NCBI GenBank assembly: GCA_963846775.1
Contig: CAWJXB010000006.1
Coordinates: 682,001-746,000 of the forward strand
Direction: 5' to 3'
Origin: CAVYXA01 sp963846775
Lineage (GTDB): Bacteria > Verrucomicrobiota > Verrucomicrobiia > Chthoniobacterales > UBA10450
Length of the DNA: 64,000 bases
The translations under genes and the position numbers were made by a program. Below, piece by piece: positions 7,967-16,179 of this stretch (positions are counted from its first letter, which is position 1; the number at the start of each line of letters is the position of its first letter). The notes under the pieces were generated by a model. That model had not been told where the DNA came from and ran no database searches. It saw only the letters and a list, made by a program, of their open reading frames with translations.

Positions 7967-8572
7967 ATGAAATCATGGCGCGCGTGGGGGGTGGCATTCT
8001 TTATTTTGGCGAGCTCTCGGTCTTTCGCCGGGGAAGGGCGCACGGACGAGTATGCGACGACGCTCAATCCGCAGCGGTTCGAGTTTGCTTTGGAATCCGG
8101 TTATCTCTTTGGCGTATTCGATCCGCCGCGCGATTACCAGATCGCGACCGAGTTTGTGACCGGGCGCGTGCGCTGGGGCGTGATCGACCGCGCTGGTTGG
8201 CTGCGTGGCTACAACCAGTTTTACATCAGCGCCGTGGCGGAGCCGATCCTGGAGGGGATCGAGAACCATTACTTTGGCCTGAACTTCGGGATGCGATATA
8301 ATTTTGTTCAGCCTGGCAGCAGGATCATTCCGTATTGCTCGGGCGGTCTGGGCCTCGGCTGGATCGACAGCCACGCCAACATTCCTGGCGGACAGGGCCA
8401 GGATTTTACGTTCAATATTCTTTCCGCCGCCGGCCTTTCCTACAAGGTGAACGAGCAATGGAAGATCGACATCGGCGTGCTGTATGAGCATCTTTCCAAT
8501 GGTGGACAGACCGATCCGAATCCGAGCTTGAATTTGTTCGGGCCACAAATCGGCGTGAATTACTCGTTTTGA
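7967..8572 (+). CDS. PagL-like lipid A 3-O-deacylase (acyloxyacyl hydrolase)
   Basis: A 201-residue predicted outer-membrane beta-barrel with signal peptide (WGVAFFILASSRSFAG, cleavage near residue 21). Alternating amphipathic strands fill residues 35-200 and the C-terminus is the aromatic NYSF. The segment YEHLSNGG carries His175 and Ser177, matching the H-x-S catalytic pair of PagL, with PNPSLN downstream. PagL removes the 3-position acyl chain from lipid A in the outer leaflet. The length is slightly above the usual ~170-190 residues. It is divergent from the desulfurase gene, and a NUDIX gene follows after 42 bases, possibly co-transcribed. Confidence 0.75.
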   Translation: MKSWRAWGVAFFILASSRSFAGEGRTDEYATTLNPQRFEFALESGYLFGVFDPPRDYQIATEFVTGRVRWGVIDRAGWLRGYNQFYISAVAEPILEGIENHYFGLNFGMRYNFVQPGSRIIPYCSGGLGLGWIDSHANIPGGQGQDFTFNILSAAGLSYKVNEQWKIDIGVLYEHLSNGGQTDPNPSLNLFGPQIGVNYSF

Positions 8573-8614
8573 TCAAAAGCACGGGAAAGTGCCAGCTTCC
8601 CCTCTTGCCGTTTT

Positions 8615-9229
8615 ATGAATCCATCAGAAGAAAACATTCTCGTCATCAAACGCAGCTTGTTCGATCAGCTCGGTGCGTTCCAGGGCCTTTGCTTTGAGCC
8701 GCAGAAATATCTGAAGGCGATTCTCTCGCGCGGAAACAATTTTTTTCTGCCCCGATCGCAGGCGGAAAGAGATCCGACGCATAAACAGATCATTCCGTAT
8801 GCCCTGATTGCGCACGGAGAAAAAGTGCTGCATTACGTCCGCGGTAAGAAAGCAGGCGAACAGCGCCTGGTGGCGAAAGGCTCGATCGGTATTGGCGGGC
8901 ACATGAACGACCACGACGAATCGCTCTTTGCCTGGGACGAAGCGGCCTATCGAGCCGGCGTGGAGCGAGAGGTGAACGAAGAAATTAAGATCGACAGTCC
9001 GTTTGCGGACCGGATCATGGCGTTGCTCAACGATGACACGACCGAAGTGGGTCGCGTTCATCTCGGCATCGTTCACGTTTTCAAACTGGCGGAGCCGAAA
9101 GTCCAGAAACGCGAAGCGATGATTACCGGGCTGACGTTTCGGACGAAGGAAGAATTGATGGGCCAGCGCGAATCGCTCGAGAGCTGGTCCCAGATTTGTC
9201 TCGACGCGCTCGAGCGCTTGCTAGGCTGA
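8615..9229 (+). CDS. NUDIX-fold protein
   Basis: A 204-residue soluble protein. Residues ~88-124 carry a Nudix-like signature: GIGGH at 92-96 and REVNEEI at 118-124, spaced by an insertion (MNDHDESLFAWDEAAY), so the box is longer than the canonical 23 residues. The conserved glutamates that bind the divalent metal are present. Proteins of this type hydrolyse nucleoside-diphosphate-linked substrates, or act as NUDIX-like regulators; the substrate cannot be told. The start at ATG 8615 is the only good one. It is downstream of the PagL-like gene, and a palindrome follows at 9240. Confidence 0.65.
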   Translation: MNPSEENILVIKRSLFDQLGAFQGLCFEPQKYLKAILSRGNNFFLPRSQAERDPTHKQIIPYALIAHGEKVLHYVRGKKAGEQRLVAKGSIGIGGHMNDHDESLFAWDEAAYRAGVEREVNEEIKIDSPFADRIMALLNDDTTEVGRVHLGIVHVFKLAEPKVQKREAMITGLTFRTKEELMGQRESLESWSQICLDALERLLG

Positions 9230-9239
9230 CGGTGGGTGA

Positions 9240-9288
9240 AGTGCGGCGACATGTCACCGCTTTGAAAGCGCGGAGATGTCCGCGCACT
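9240..9288. repeat. REP-like hairpin after the NUDIX gene
   Basis: AGTGCGGCGACATGTC pairs imperfectly with the downstream GATGTCCGCGCACT, and the inner CCGCTTT/GAAAGCG pairs perfectly. The result is a long stem between two convergent genes. It may act as a transcription end or be a REP copy. Confidence 0.45.
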
Positions 9289-9293
9289 CCAAA

Positions 9294-9752
9294 CTACTGT
9301 TGTGGCGCGTAGGTCATGCTATCCACTTGCCATTTTCCGACTGGATGCGACACGTCGAGTTCCAACGTCCCAGCGCTGGTTGGGTAAAACAGATGCGCCG
9401 TAAAATGGCCGCGGGGCGAGAAAAACTGACTTTGGAACGTGACGACTTCTTCGATTTTGATGGGCTGTTGCGGGACACCCAATTGAGTAAACTGCGCGAT
9501 CAGGTCCTTCTGTTGGAGTGGCGGAAAATCGAGCCGGAATTGTGGGCTCCCATTGTTGAAGAAGCTGGGGTCGTGCCGAACGGTGAGACGGTCGATCATC
9601 TCCCGGCCGAAAGCGCGGGCTTCGCGGTCCATCGTGTTTCTGCTGTTAAATAAATACCAAACTCCGCCGCCGATGATGACAAGCAGAATAATGAGGACGA
9701 CCAAACCCTGGCCCGATTCCCGGAAGCTGCGATGCAAGTTTGCTTTTTTCAT
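9294..9752 (-). CDS. Single-pass membrane protein of unknown function
   Basis: 152 residues with an N-terminal transmembrane helix at about 18-36 (GLVVLIILLVIIGGGVWYLF), a short basic cytoplasmic start, and a ~115-residue periplasmic domain of mixed strands (HFTAHLFYPTSAG, LELDVSHPVGKWQVDSM). No family motif was recognised. It starts two bases after the stop of the gene at 9755-10117 on the same strand, so the two form an operon of small envelope proteins. Confidence 0.6.
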   Translation of the reverse strand: MKKANLHRSFRESGQGLVVLIILLVIIGGGVWYLFNSRNTMDREARAFGREMIDRLTVRHDPSFFNNGSPQFRLDFPPLQQKDLIAQFTQLGVPQQPIKIEEVVTFQSQFFSPRGHFTAHLFYPTSAGTLELDVSHPVGKWQVDSMTYAPQQ

Positions 9753-9754
9753 AG

Positions 9755-10117
9755 TTAATAACCAAAACCGAGGCCCTTGATCACTTCCCCATTTCGGATG
9801 AGCGCGGCGTGATTCTGTTTCCCGGTGTATCCTCCGAAGCGATTGCGGGCGTCGACCCGAAAATGAACGAGATAGCCGTAGAGATGTTCACCGCTTTTGC
9901 CCGCGTCGGTCGGTTTCGGTTCGTCGAGCCATTCGATGCGGGCACTCGAGGGATCGACTAATTGTTGCTCAAGCCATTTCATCACGATCTCTTTGTAGTT
10001 AGTCGGGTACGGTCCGTAGCGGTCATCGGGTGGCGGCGATGGAGTCTCAGCCGCGACGGTGATCGCCAGCGTCGCACCGAGAAACGATATCCCGAGACAA
10101 AACGCAAGCCTTTTCAC
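9755..10117 (-). CDS. Small secreted protein of unknown function
   Basis: From the GTG at 10117 the product is 120 residues with a clear signal peptide (KRLAFCLGISFLGATLAIT, cleavage near VAAE). The frame continues upstream to 10237, but that part lacks signal-peptide character, which decides the start. The mature part contains PYPTNYKEIVMKWLEQQLVD and the strand-rich FRVDARNRFGGYTGKQNHA. Members of this hypothetical group usually follow a small-lipoprotein pattern, but no lipobox cysteine is seen. First gene of a two-gene operon with 9294-9752. Confidence 0.55.
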   Translation of the reverse strand: MKRLAFCLGISFLGATLAITVAAETPSPPPDDRYGPYPTNYKEIVMKWLEQQLVDPSSARIEWLDEPKPTDAGKSGEHLYGYLVHFRVDARNRFGGYTGKQNHAALIRNGEVIKGLGFGY

Positions 10118-10271
10118 ATCGTCATCTTGGGCCGCGCAAACTCGTTCGTCCAGCCTGACGTGATAATAAACGAATCGCAGGCCAAAGAACGCGAGTGAAG
10201 AGAAACCGGGACGGCGCGAGAAGGACTTGTTTGCCAAATACCGCCAGGAAGGAGCAACGTAGTGGCCCAGC

Positions 10272-11114
10272 TCAGGCGGAAGGTTGACGTCGAGCGCCGC
10301 GTCGCATCAGAACGAACAAGGCCAAGATTGCTAGAACGAAGAGAATCGAAGCCGACGGCTCTGGCACCGGCGCGGCCAGGCCGGAAAAGTTGGGAATACC
10401 GGTGTTGAACAACAAAGTCTTGGCGCCGGTGAGTGCATCGATCGAGTAAAGGTCCCCGGTAGGCGAGCTCCCATACAAGGTGCCGCTAGAGAATACAATA
10501 TCAGAGAGAACAGCCTCCATTCCGCCGAGTGGCGTCATCGTACCGTTGGATTGAATCAGATCGAGATCTTCCAGACGACCATTTGCATTGCCGCGCGAAC
10601 CATACAAAAGGTCGATAGCATCGAAGGCGATTCCCGCGCAATATGAGTTTCCGGAGCCCGACAGCGTGAGCGAGCTGAGGACGTTTGCGTTCGATGGATC
10701 GATTGTCAGAAGTTGCCCGACACCTGCGCTGTTGTTAAAGGAGGATCCATAGAGGACCCCTTGTGAGTTGAACCGAAGCCCGTCAACAGCTGCGTTGGGA
10801 TCAGAGAGCAACCCGATGACAGTTGCCGCGCCGTTCGTCAGGTTGATCGTCAGTAAAGTGCCCTGACTGGCGCTTCCTCCAGAAACGCCATAAAGAACGC
10901 CATTGGCGTCGAATGCGATGCCACCGATGCGCTGGAAGCCAGTACTCCCAATGAATGTGACGATCTGTGTCGTAACGTCGATCTGGTAAAGCCGGCCATC
11001 CGTGCCTCCAGTGGATCCATATAGGATGGTATCGGCTTCTGCTAATCGACCAACTGCGACAACGAACAACGCAGTCACTATGAAAATGAATGAGCGAGCA
11101 CGTAGCGAGTTCAT
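10272..11114 (-). CDS. PEP-CTERM protein with beta-propeller-like repeats
   Basis: From ATG 11114 the product is about 280 residues. It has a signal peptide (SFIFIVTALFVVAVG, cleavage near AEAD) and repeated LYGS/LYGV-type units about 40 residues apart, in which a strand ending in Gly-Thr/Leu-Leu-Tx-Ix alternates with GGIAFDANGVLYG, consistent with a DUF4394-like beta-propeller. The C-terminus is PVPEPSASILFVLAILALF followed by RRGARR, a complete PEP-CTERM signal. It should be exported, processed by the exosortase and retained at the surface. A longer start at 11150 would place extra residues before the signal peptide. Confidence 0.8.
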   Translation of the reverse strand: MNSLRARSFIFIVTALFVVAVGRLAEADTILYGSTGGTDGRLYQIDVTTQIVTFIGSTGFQRIGGIAFDANGVLYGVSGGSASQGTLLTINLTNGAATVIGLLSDPNAAVDGLRFNSQGVLYGSSFNNSAGVGQLLTIDPSNANVLSSLTLSGSGNSYCAGIAFDAIDLLYGSRGNANGRLEDLDLIQSNGTMTPLGGMEAVLSDIVFSSGTLYGSSPTGDLYSIDALTGAKTLLFNTGIPNFSGLAAPVPEPSASILFVLAILALFVLMRRGARRQPSA

Positions 11115-11273
11115 GGTGGCGAGATTTGCGAGAGCGAAAGCAAATGTCAAGAAAAATACCTAACGTTGATGACCCTTCAGCAGGCAAACCTCGGGTAGCG
11201 AATGGGAGACCGCCATCCCGCCGGAGAAGAGCGTCGAAGCGTGCGTGCGGCGTATCGCCGCTGAGGGCCACTT

Positions 11274-12785
11274 CTAATCGAGCCGTTGCAGAGATGGGAT
11301 CCCGTAGCTCTCCTGCAAAGAGGACGCGTCAGTGGCGATTTGGGCGGCGTCGAGCTCGATTTGCTTCGGGTCTTCCTCCGTCTCGATCTTGATGAAGCCG
11401 CCTTCGAGCGGGTGCTTGACGGCTTCGGCCAGATCGTCCAGCGAGCGAATCTCTTTTCCATTGACCGTCTTTACTCCGAGATATGAGATATCTTCGTAAC
11501 CGATCGTCCCATTGGCTGGCAACACCTGACTCAGCACCACGATCTTACGATGGCCTTCCGGGAAAAGCTCCGACTGGTAGTGGTCGAGATAAACGAATTT
11601 TTGCGGCGCTTCGCGTTGCCAGTTGCTGCCCCATTCTCGTAAATACTGGCGCGATAACTCCTGAAAAATGAGTCCGCCGAGGACGTAATAGCGCGGTGCC
11701 TCGTCGAACGTGTATGGGGAGATGACGTAATCTTTCGGATCGCGATGTTCGAGCGTCATGCTCAACTGCATTGGCTGACCGTGCCGCTGAATTTCAAACG
11801 GGATGGTATCGCCGGCGTAGGCGCGGGCGGTTAACAGATTGGCCAGATCCATCTTGCCGTAAAGAGGATCGACGTAATTGCCGTTGGGATCAATCGAGCT
11901 TTTTGCGACCGATGTAATAATATCGCCCACTTGCAAGCCCGCTTTCAGCGCCGGCGAATTCGGTTCGATGCTTGTGACGTAAACGCCCGCGGGTTTTCCG
12001 GTTTGTCCGGCAAACTGACGCAACTCCGGATCCCGCGTGGGGAAAAAGGCGAAGCCTGCGCCAGGAAAACCGCGATAATGTCCGCTGTCCGCGTCCTTCA
12101 AAAAATGAACGATGATTGGCGCCGGGATGGCGTCGAGAAGTTGGGAACGAGGATCATAGCGCAACAGCAACCCGGCGAGCTTGTTGTTTTTGACCAGCGG
12201 AATCGTGTAACTGTTCTCGCGGTACTGCATCGACAGGCTGAGCCGATAAGTGAGGAACTGACCAACCTCGACCGGATAATGCATCACCTGAATCGTCGTG
12301 ACCAATCCCTCCGTCGCAATGAGCGCGCCGGTCGGTTCCAATTGCCAGGCCGCGAGCCGGTCACCCACCACCGTGTCCGTGGCGATATCAAGTGGCGTGA
12401 TGCCGTCGAGGAATTTTTTGTCCGCGGGCTCGAGTAACGCGAGATTCGCTTCGTAATCGATCACGGCGACGTTCGCGGCGATTTTTTCGCCCGATTCCGC
12501 TCGCTCCAACTCGACATAATTTTGGTTCGCGACCAGGTCCGCTGTCACCAACACGCGATTTTTCGCCAGCACCGCCCCGAGCGCTCGCTTCAAGAACGGC
12601 GTTTTCTTCTGCCACGGTCGAAAATAATCGTAGCCCTGACCGGTGACATTAACGCGGACAAGGGCGAGCTGTTTCTGCTTGCTCAACGACGCGGGAACGC
12701 CCGCATCTTTTTTCGCCAGCGTAGCCGGGATGTTCCAGCCGGCAACGGCGATGACTAGACTAACAAAAAAGACACGAGCTCGCAT
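11274..12785 (-). CDS. Secreted trypsin-like/PDZ pseudoprotease
   Basis: 503 residues with a signal peptide (VFFVSLVIAVAGW, cleavage near LAKK). The fold matches the partner at 12787 along its whole length, but the catalytic sites are altered: the His position reads VTADLVA (Asp83), the Asp position reads EANLALL (Asn114), and the GNSGGP loop is RENSYTIP. A PDZ domain follows at ~285-345 (GVYVTSIEPNSPALKAGLQV), then a second PDZ-like region (YLGVKTVNGKEIRSLDDLAE). It is probably a periplasmic non-catalytic partner or substrate-binding subunit. Its ATG begins one base after the stop of the active protease gene, implying coupled translation and perhaps a complex. Confidence 0.75.
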   Translation of the reverse strand: MRARVFFVSLVIAVAGWNIPATLAKKDAGVPASLSKQKQLALVRVNVTGQGYDYFRPWQKKTPFLKRALGAVLAKNRVLVTADLVANQNYVELERAESGEKIAANVAVIDYEANLALLEPADKKFLDGITPLDIATDTVVGDRLAAWQLEPTGALIATEGLVTTIQVMHYPVEVGQFLTYRLSLSMQYRENSYTIPLVKNNKLAGLLLRYDPRSQLLDAIPAPIIVHFLKDADSGHYRGFPGAGFAFFPTRDPELRQFAGQTGKPAGVYVTSIEPNSPALKAGLQVGDIITSVAKSSIDPNGNYVDPLYGKMDLANLLTARAYAGDTIPFEIQRHGQPMQLSMTLEHRDPKDYVISPYTFDEAPRYYVLGGLIFQELSRQYLREWGSNWQREAPQKFVYLDHYQSELFPEGHRKIVVLSQVLPANGTIGYEDISYLGVKTVNGKEIRSLDDLAEAVKHPLEGGFIKIETEEDPKQIELDAAQIATDASSLQESYGIPSLQRLD

Positions 12786-12786
12786 A

Positions 12787-14418
12787 TCAGATATTCTTTC
12801 GGTCCTTCGGCGTCGCCACGTTCGGTAGTTCCTGAAGATTTTCTTCCTGGATCACGTTGTAACGCGTTTTGATCCGTTCCCGCGCCTCTTCCACTTTGGC
12901 TCGATCGAGGACGAGCGGCGGGCCGTCTCCGATCATCTTGATGACCAAGTGGTCGGACTTTTCCTGAAAGGCTTTGGCCAGGTCGTCCAACGTCCGCATT
13001 TTTGTGCCGTTCACTTCATCGACAATCGAGCCGCGATATGGTGCGAGATAGGTATTGATCTCATCTGGGAGGATATTGCTCAGGACGATCACGTCCGGAT
13101 GCTGCAAGTAAATCTGGTCGAGCACGTAATAATCAAAGAAATGCCGGACGCGCAGATCGCTCAGTTGAAATTGATAGGCCTCAAGCAGGTCGAGGTTCAA
13201 CGGTTGAAAAAGCAGGCCGCCGTAAAGGACGTAGCGCGGCCGCACATCATAGCTGTGGCCTTGCACGAAATATGGCCACACCGTGCCGAGCGTGACGGTC
13301 ACCGTCATCGGTTTCTTGTCGCGCAAAAGGTCGAACTTCACCGTGTCGCCCTTGAATTTTCGTTCCACGACTTCCGGCATCTCGACCCGCGTCCCCTCTA
13401 GTTCCACGTTGGCGTCGCTCGCGATCGGGTGATCGTCGATCGCCAGTAAGACGTCGCCGGTGCGAATCGCTTTGGCCGACGATCCGGCCTCGACCACCGT
13501 GCCCACCAGCACGCCACGGTCGTTATCCGGCAAACCGAGATACCGCCGCTGGGCCGGGTTAAGCAGCTTCGAGTAAGTAAAGCCAAGATCGACGTACCTG
13601 TTGTAATGGCCGCTGCTGATGTCTTTGAGGAAACGCTGGATCACCGGTGTCGGGATCATGTAGGCCACGCCCTGGGCCACATCGCCGCTATAACCCTGAA
13701 ACGCGACGCCAACGACTTTGGCATTCTGCATCACGGGCCCGCCGCTGTTGCCCGGATTAATCTGCGCGCTGATTTGAATGGCGAGGTGCTGATCGATCGC
13801 CGAATGGGTATAAAGCTGAAAATCGATCCGCGACACGATGCCGGTCGTGACTGACATCCGCTCGCCGCCTATCGGATAACCATAAGCCGACACGGTGGAT
13901 TCCAATTCCGGAATACCACCGAACTTCAGTGGCAGCATGTTTTTGTAAAAATCCGGATCGGAAACGGTGATCAGCGCGAGATCGCAATCGTGCGCGACGA
14001 ATTGCACTCGGGCCGGGTAACGATTCGGATCGCCGTCGCGCTCGACCGTGAGGTAACGGCTGTTGCTCACCACATGCGCGTTGGTCAGGATGCGATGGCC
14101 GTCGATCACAAATCCGGCGCCGACGCCGCGCTGGAGCTGGCCCGCATTCCAGGGCGCGCGATAGTCCGGTTCCACCGCCGTGGCCGTGATTCGCACCAAA
14201 CTTTTCTGCACTGGGCCGTTTGGCTTGGGCGGCACGATCGGCACCGGTATGACCGCTGGCGGCTGTTGCTGAGGTGTTTGTCTTGCCGGAACGCCGGGCG
14301 GTAGATTTGGCTGCGCCGGAGACGGAGAGGTGTTCGCGCCGTTTTGCTGCGAAAACCCGGTCGCTCCAACCGGCGTGGCGAGGTCTCGCGCCGTTTTGCG
14401 CAAACGCGGTCGATCCAA
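12787..14418 (-). CDS. Trypsin-like serine protease with PDZ domains (DegP/HtrA-like); signal peptide out of frame
   Basis: The catalytic triad is intact in this 543-codon frame: His115 in LTNAHVVS, Asp146 in HDCDLALI and Ser225 in NPGNSGGPV. PDZ1 lies at ~300-385 (GVLVGTVVEAGSSAKAIRTG) and a PDZ2-like segment at ~460-500 (GSIVDEVNGTKMRTLDDLAK). The only start in this frame is a TTG at 14418, giving an implausible N-terminus. A perfect signal peptide (MKRVIVFLCATLIVG, ending AFAQ) starts at ATG 14458 in another frame. A 52-base insertion bounded by the direct repeat CAAAACGGCGCGA (14386-14398 and 14334-14346) explains the shift. Removing it restores AFAQNGANTSP. As sequenced, export may be lost. 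First gene of an operon with the pseudoprotease. Confidence 0.8.
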   Translation of the reverse strand: MDRPRLRKTARDLATPVGATGFSQQNGANTSPSPAQPNLPPGVPARQTPQQQPPAVIPVPIVPPKPNGPVQKSLVRITATAVEPDYRAPWNAGQLQRGVGAGFVIDGHRILTNAHVVSNSRYLTVERDGDPNRYPARVQFVAHDCDLALITVSDPDFYKNMLPLKFGGIPELESTVSAYGYPIGGERMSVTTGIVSRIDFQLYTHSAIDQHLAIQISAQINPGNSGGPVMQNAKVVGVAFQGYSGDVAQGVAYMIPTPVIQRFLKDISSGHYNRYVDLGFTYSKLLNPAQRRYLGLPDNDRGVLVGTVVEAGSSAKAIRTGDVLLAIDDHPIASDANVELEGTRVEMPEVVERKFKGDTVKFDLLRDKKPMTVTVTLGTVWPYFVQGHSYDVRPRYVLYGGLLFQPLNLDLLEAYQFQLSDLRVRHFFDYYVLDQIYLQHPDVIVLSNILPDEINTYLAPYRGSIVDEVNGTKMRTLDDLAKAFQEKSDHLVIKMIGDGPPLVLDRAKVEEARERIKTRYNVIQEENLQELPNVATPKDRKNI

Positions 14419-14531
14419 CGATCAACGTCGCGCAGAGAAAAACAATAACCCGTTTCATGGCCGGAAGTTGGAGAAGATGAAACGACAAGCTGGAAAAGCA
14501 AATTCCGTACGCGTCTTCCTCGACTTGGTGC

Positions 14532-14624
14532 TGTCATGTTGAGTGAAGCGAAACATTTCCAATCTTTCTCTGGGCGGTTGTGCGGAACAAATGATGTGAG
14601 ATTTTTCGCTTCGCTCAGAATGAC
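14532..14624. repeat. REP element of the GAGTGAAGCGAAAC/GCTTCGCTCAGAATGAC type
   Basis: TGTCATGTTGAGTGAAGCG on the left pairs with TTCGCTTCGCTCAGAATGAC on the right around a non-palindromic centre. The same kind of element is at 18205-18314. Such CATCCTGAGCGAAGCGAAGGATC palindromes are widespread REPs in many bacteria. Confidence 0.6.
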
Positions 14625-14631
14625 CCTAGAG

Positions 14632-14697
14632 ATGCCAAAGCTCGCCACATGGATTCATAAGAACGATGAGAAGTGGTTTCGTTCATTCTTGGTGAAT
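14632..14697 (+). pseudogene. Duplicated first ~22 codons of the peptidase C26 gene
   Basis: The 66 bases from ATG 14632 encode MPKLATWIHKNDEKWFRSFL, nearly the same as the start of the GATase-like gene at 16180 (MPNLATWMREKDEKWFGPFL). The remainder of that gene is absent here, and the frame runs directly into the signal peptide of the next gene. This is a partial duplication or the scar of a rearrangement, lying between a REP and the NTF2-like gene. Confidence 0.6.
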
Positions 14698-14703
14698 CGG
14701 GTA

Positions 14704-15468
14704 ATGATGATCTCGATGTTCCTCTTTGCGTTTGGCGCGCGAGCCGGAGACAACGGCGCGATCACGCCGGGCGAACTAATCAGGCGGACCCAGGAACTCT
14801 ATGACGCGGTCGCGATCGGGAATCGGGAGCCGTGGAAGCAATACTTTGCGGAGGATTGTATTTATTCGGACGAGAAAGGGCGCACCTTCGACAAGGCCAA
14901 ATTGATCGAGGACATTACGCCGTTGCCTAACGGGTACTCCGGCGCGATCAAAATCGAAATGCCGCAGCACCGCATCAGTGGCGACACCGCGATTCTGAAT
15001 TACGATTTGAACGAGAAGGAAGCAATCTTCGGACAAGATCTCCGAGCGCGTTATCACGTGACGGACACGTGGCTGCGACGGAAGCGGCGATGGCAGATCG
15101 TGGCGAGCCAGGCCATGCGGTATTATGAAGACCCGGTCGTGGGCAAGATCGACACCCGTAACTTCGAGAATTACGCCGGCACTTACGAGCTTGCGCCGGG
15201 AGAGACACGAACTGTCACCCACGAGGGCGAAAAGTTGTTCGTTACGCGCAAGGGCAAACGCGAAGAACTCCTCCCGGAAGCGAGCGAGATCTTCTTTCGC
15301 AAAGGTGTGGAGGGCCGCATCCTGTTTCGCACGAATGACCGCAGTAAGGTCGATGCGTTGATTGATCGGCGGAACAACGAAGACGTGATCTGGCGAAAAA
15401 AATACAAGGAGCGACGGCTTCCTAGCCGTCGGCTTGAACTTGACGGCTGGCAAGCCGTCATTCCTTGA
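14704..15468 (+). CDS. Secreted NTF2/SnoaL-like protein with C-terminal beta domain
   Basis: From ATG 14704 (MMISMFLFAFGARAG) the product is about 254 residues and exported. Residues ~20-140 form an NTF2-like/DUF4440-type cone (LIRRTQELYDAVAIGNREPW, then YHVTDTWLRRKRRWQIVASQ). Residues ~150-235 form a small strand-rich domain (YAGTYELAPGETRTVTHEGE) resembling the C-terminal units of such proteins. The frame is open upstream to 14536, but that part is REP sequence plus a relic of another gene. The last ~18 codons (YKERRLPSRRLELDGW) are translated REP sequence, so the original C-terminus probably lay near VIWRKK. Function unknown; possibly ligand binding or a ketosteroid-isomerase-like fold. 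Confidence 0.65.
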   Translation: MMISMFLFAFGARAGDNGAITPGELIRRTQELYDAVAIGNREPWKQYFAEDCIYSDEKGRTFDKAKLIEDITPLPNGYSGAIKIEMPQHRISGDTAILNYDLNEKEAIFGQDLRARYHVTDTWLRRKRRWQIVASQAMRYYEDPVVGKIDTRNFENYAGTYELAPGETRTVTHEGEKLFVTRKGKREELLPEASEIFFRKGVEGRILFRTNDRSKVDALIDRRNNEDVIWRKKYKERRLPSRRLELDGWQAVIP

Positions 15469-16175
15469 CGTAAATCCCGCCGGTATCCACAGTGCGTTTC
15501 TTTAATCCATACGAGGAGATTCGGGTTACGGAGAACCGCCTGCCGCACTGGCAGCAAGCGGGCGCGGTTTACTTTGTCACGTTTCGCCTTGCAGATGCTG
15601 TGCCCGCCCATCTGCTTGCGCGATGGGAGGATGAACGCGCCATTTGGCTGCGGTTTCATCCCAAGCCGTGGAATGCTGAGACTGAGCAAGAATATCACAA
15701 GCGGTTCTCTGGCGCCGTTGAGCGGTGGCTCGACGCCGGGCATGGCTCTTGCCTGCTACGGCAAATCGACTGCGCAAAAATAATCGATGATGCCCTGCGT
15801 CATTTCGATGGCGAGCGGCTAGCGCTCGTCTCATCAGTAATTATGCCGAATCACGTCCATGCGCTCCTGGTTCAAAATCCAGAATATCCTTTGGAAGATT
15901 TGCTGCGAAGCTGGAAAACATTTAGCGCACGAGCCATCAATGAACTGCGCAAGTGTTCTGGGACTTTATGGCAGCGAAGCTACTTCGATCGACTAGTGCG
16001 GGACGAAAGACATTTTCGAAGTTGTGTGCGTTATATCCGAAAAAATCCGGAGAAGGCCCACCTGAAAGACCGTGAATATGTTTTGTATGAAAGCAAGCTG
16101 GCGGAAGAAATACAAGGAGCGACGGTTTCCTCGCGGTCGGCTTGAACTTGACGGCTGGGAAGCCGTCATTCCTTG
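15405..16175. mobile_element. RAYT transposase gene flanked by two matching REPs
   Basis: A REP of 63 bases lies at 15405-15467 (CAAGGAGCGACGGCTTCCTA to TCATTCCTTG). A 63-base copy in the same orientation is at 16113-16175, with only a few differences. Each is an imperfect palindrome. The Y1 transposase gene (15492-16145) lies between them. This is the standard RAYT-REP arrangement, in which the single-strand transposase is thought to bind and mobilise its own REPs. Related REPs of the same family occur at 17717 and 19837. Confidence 0.8.
15492..16145 (+). CDS. REP-associated tyrosine transposase (RAYT, Y1 HUH family)
   Basis: 217 residues. It contains the HUH metal site in VIMPNHVHALL (His-Val-His, about residues 119-121) and the catalytic tyrosine region RSCVRYIRKNPEKA (Tyr within YIRKNP). 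An upstream YFVTFRLAD strand completes the Y1 fold. It cuts and rejoins single-stranded DNA at REP hairpins, and RAYTs are thought to be domesticated IS200/IS605-like enzymes that spread REPs. The protein appears intact. The C-terminal EIQGATVSSRSA is encoded by the right REP. It lies between the NTF2-like gene and the GATase gene, both on the same strand. Confidence 0.85.
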   Translation: MRFFNPYEEIRVTENRLPHWQQAGAVYFVTFRLADAVPAHLLARWEDERAIWLRFHPKPWNAETEQEYHKRFSGAVERWLDAGHGSCLLRQIDCAKIIDDALRHFDGERLALVSSVIMPNHVHALLVQNPEYPLEDLLRSWKTFSARAINELRKCSGTLWQRSYFDRLVRDERHFRSCVRYIRKNPEKAHLKDREYVLYESKLAEEIQGATVSSRSA

Positions 16176-16179
16176 ACCT

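Noticed and set aside
15183..15743. 186-codon minus-strand frame across the RAYT left REP
   Set aside because: It crosses a REP and lies opposite two well-supported genes.
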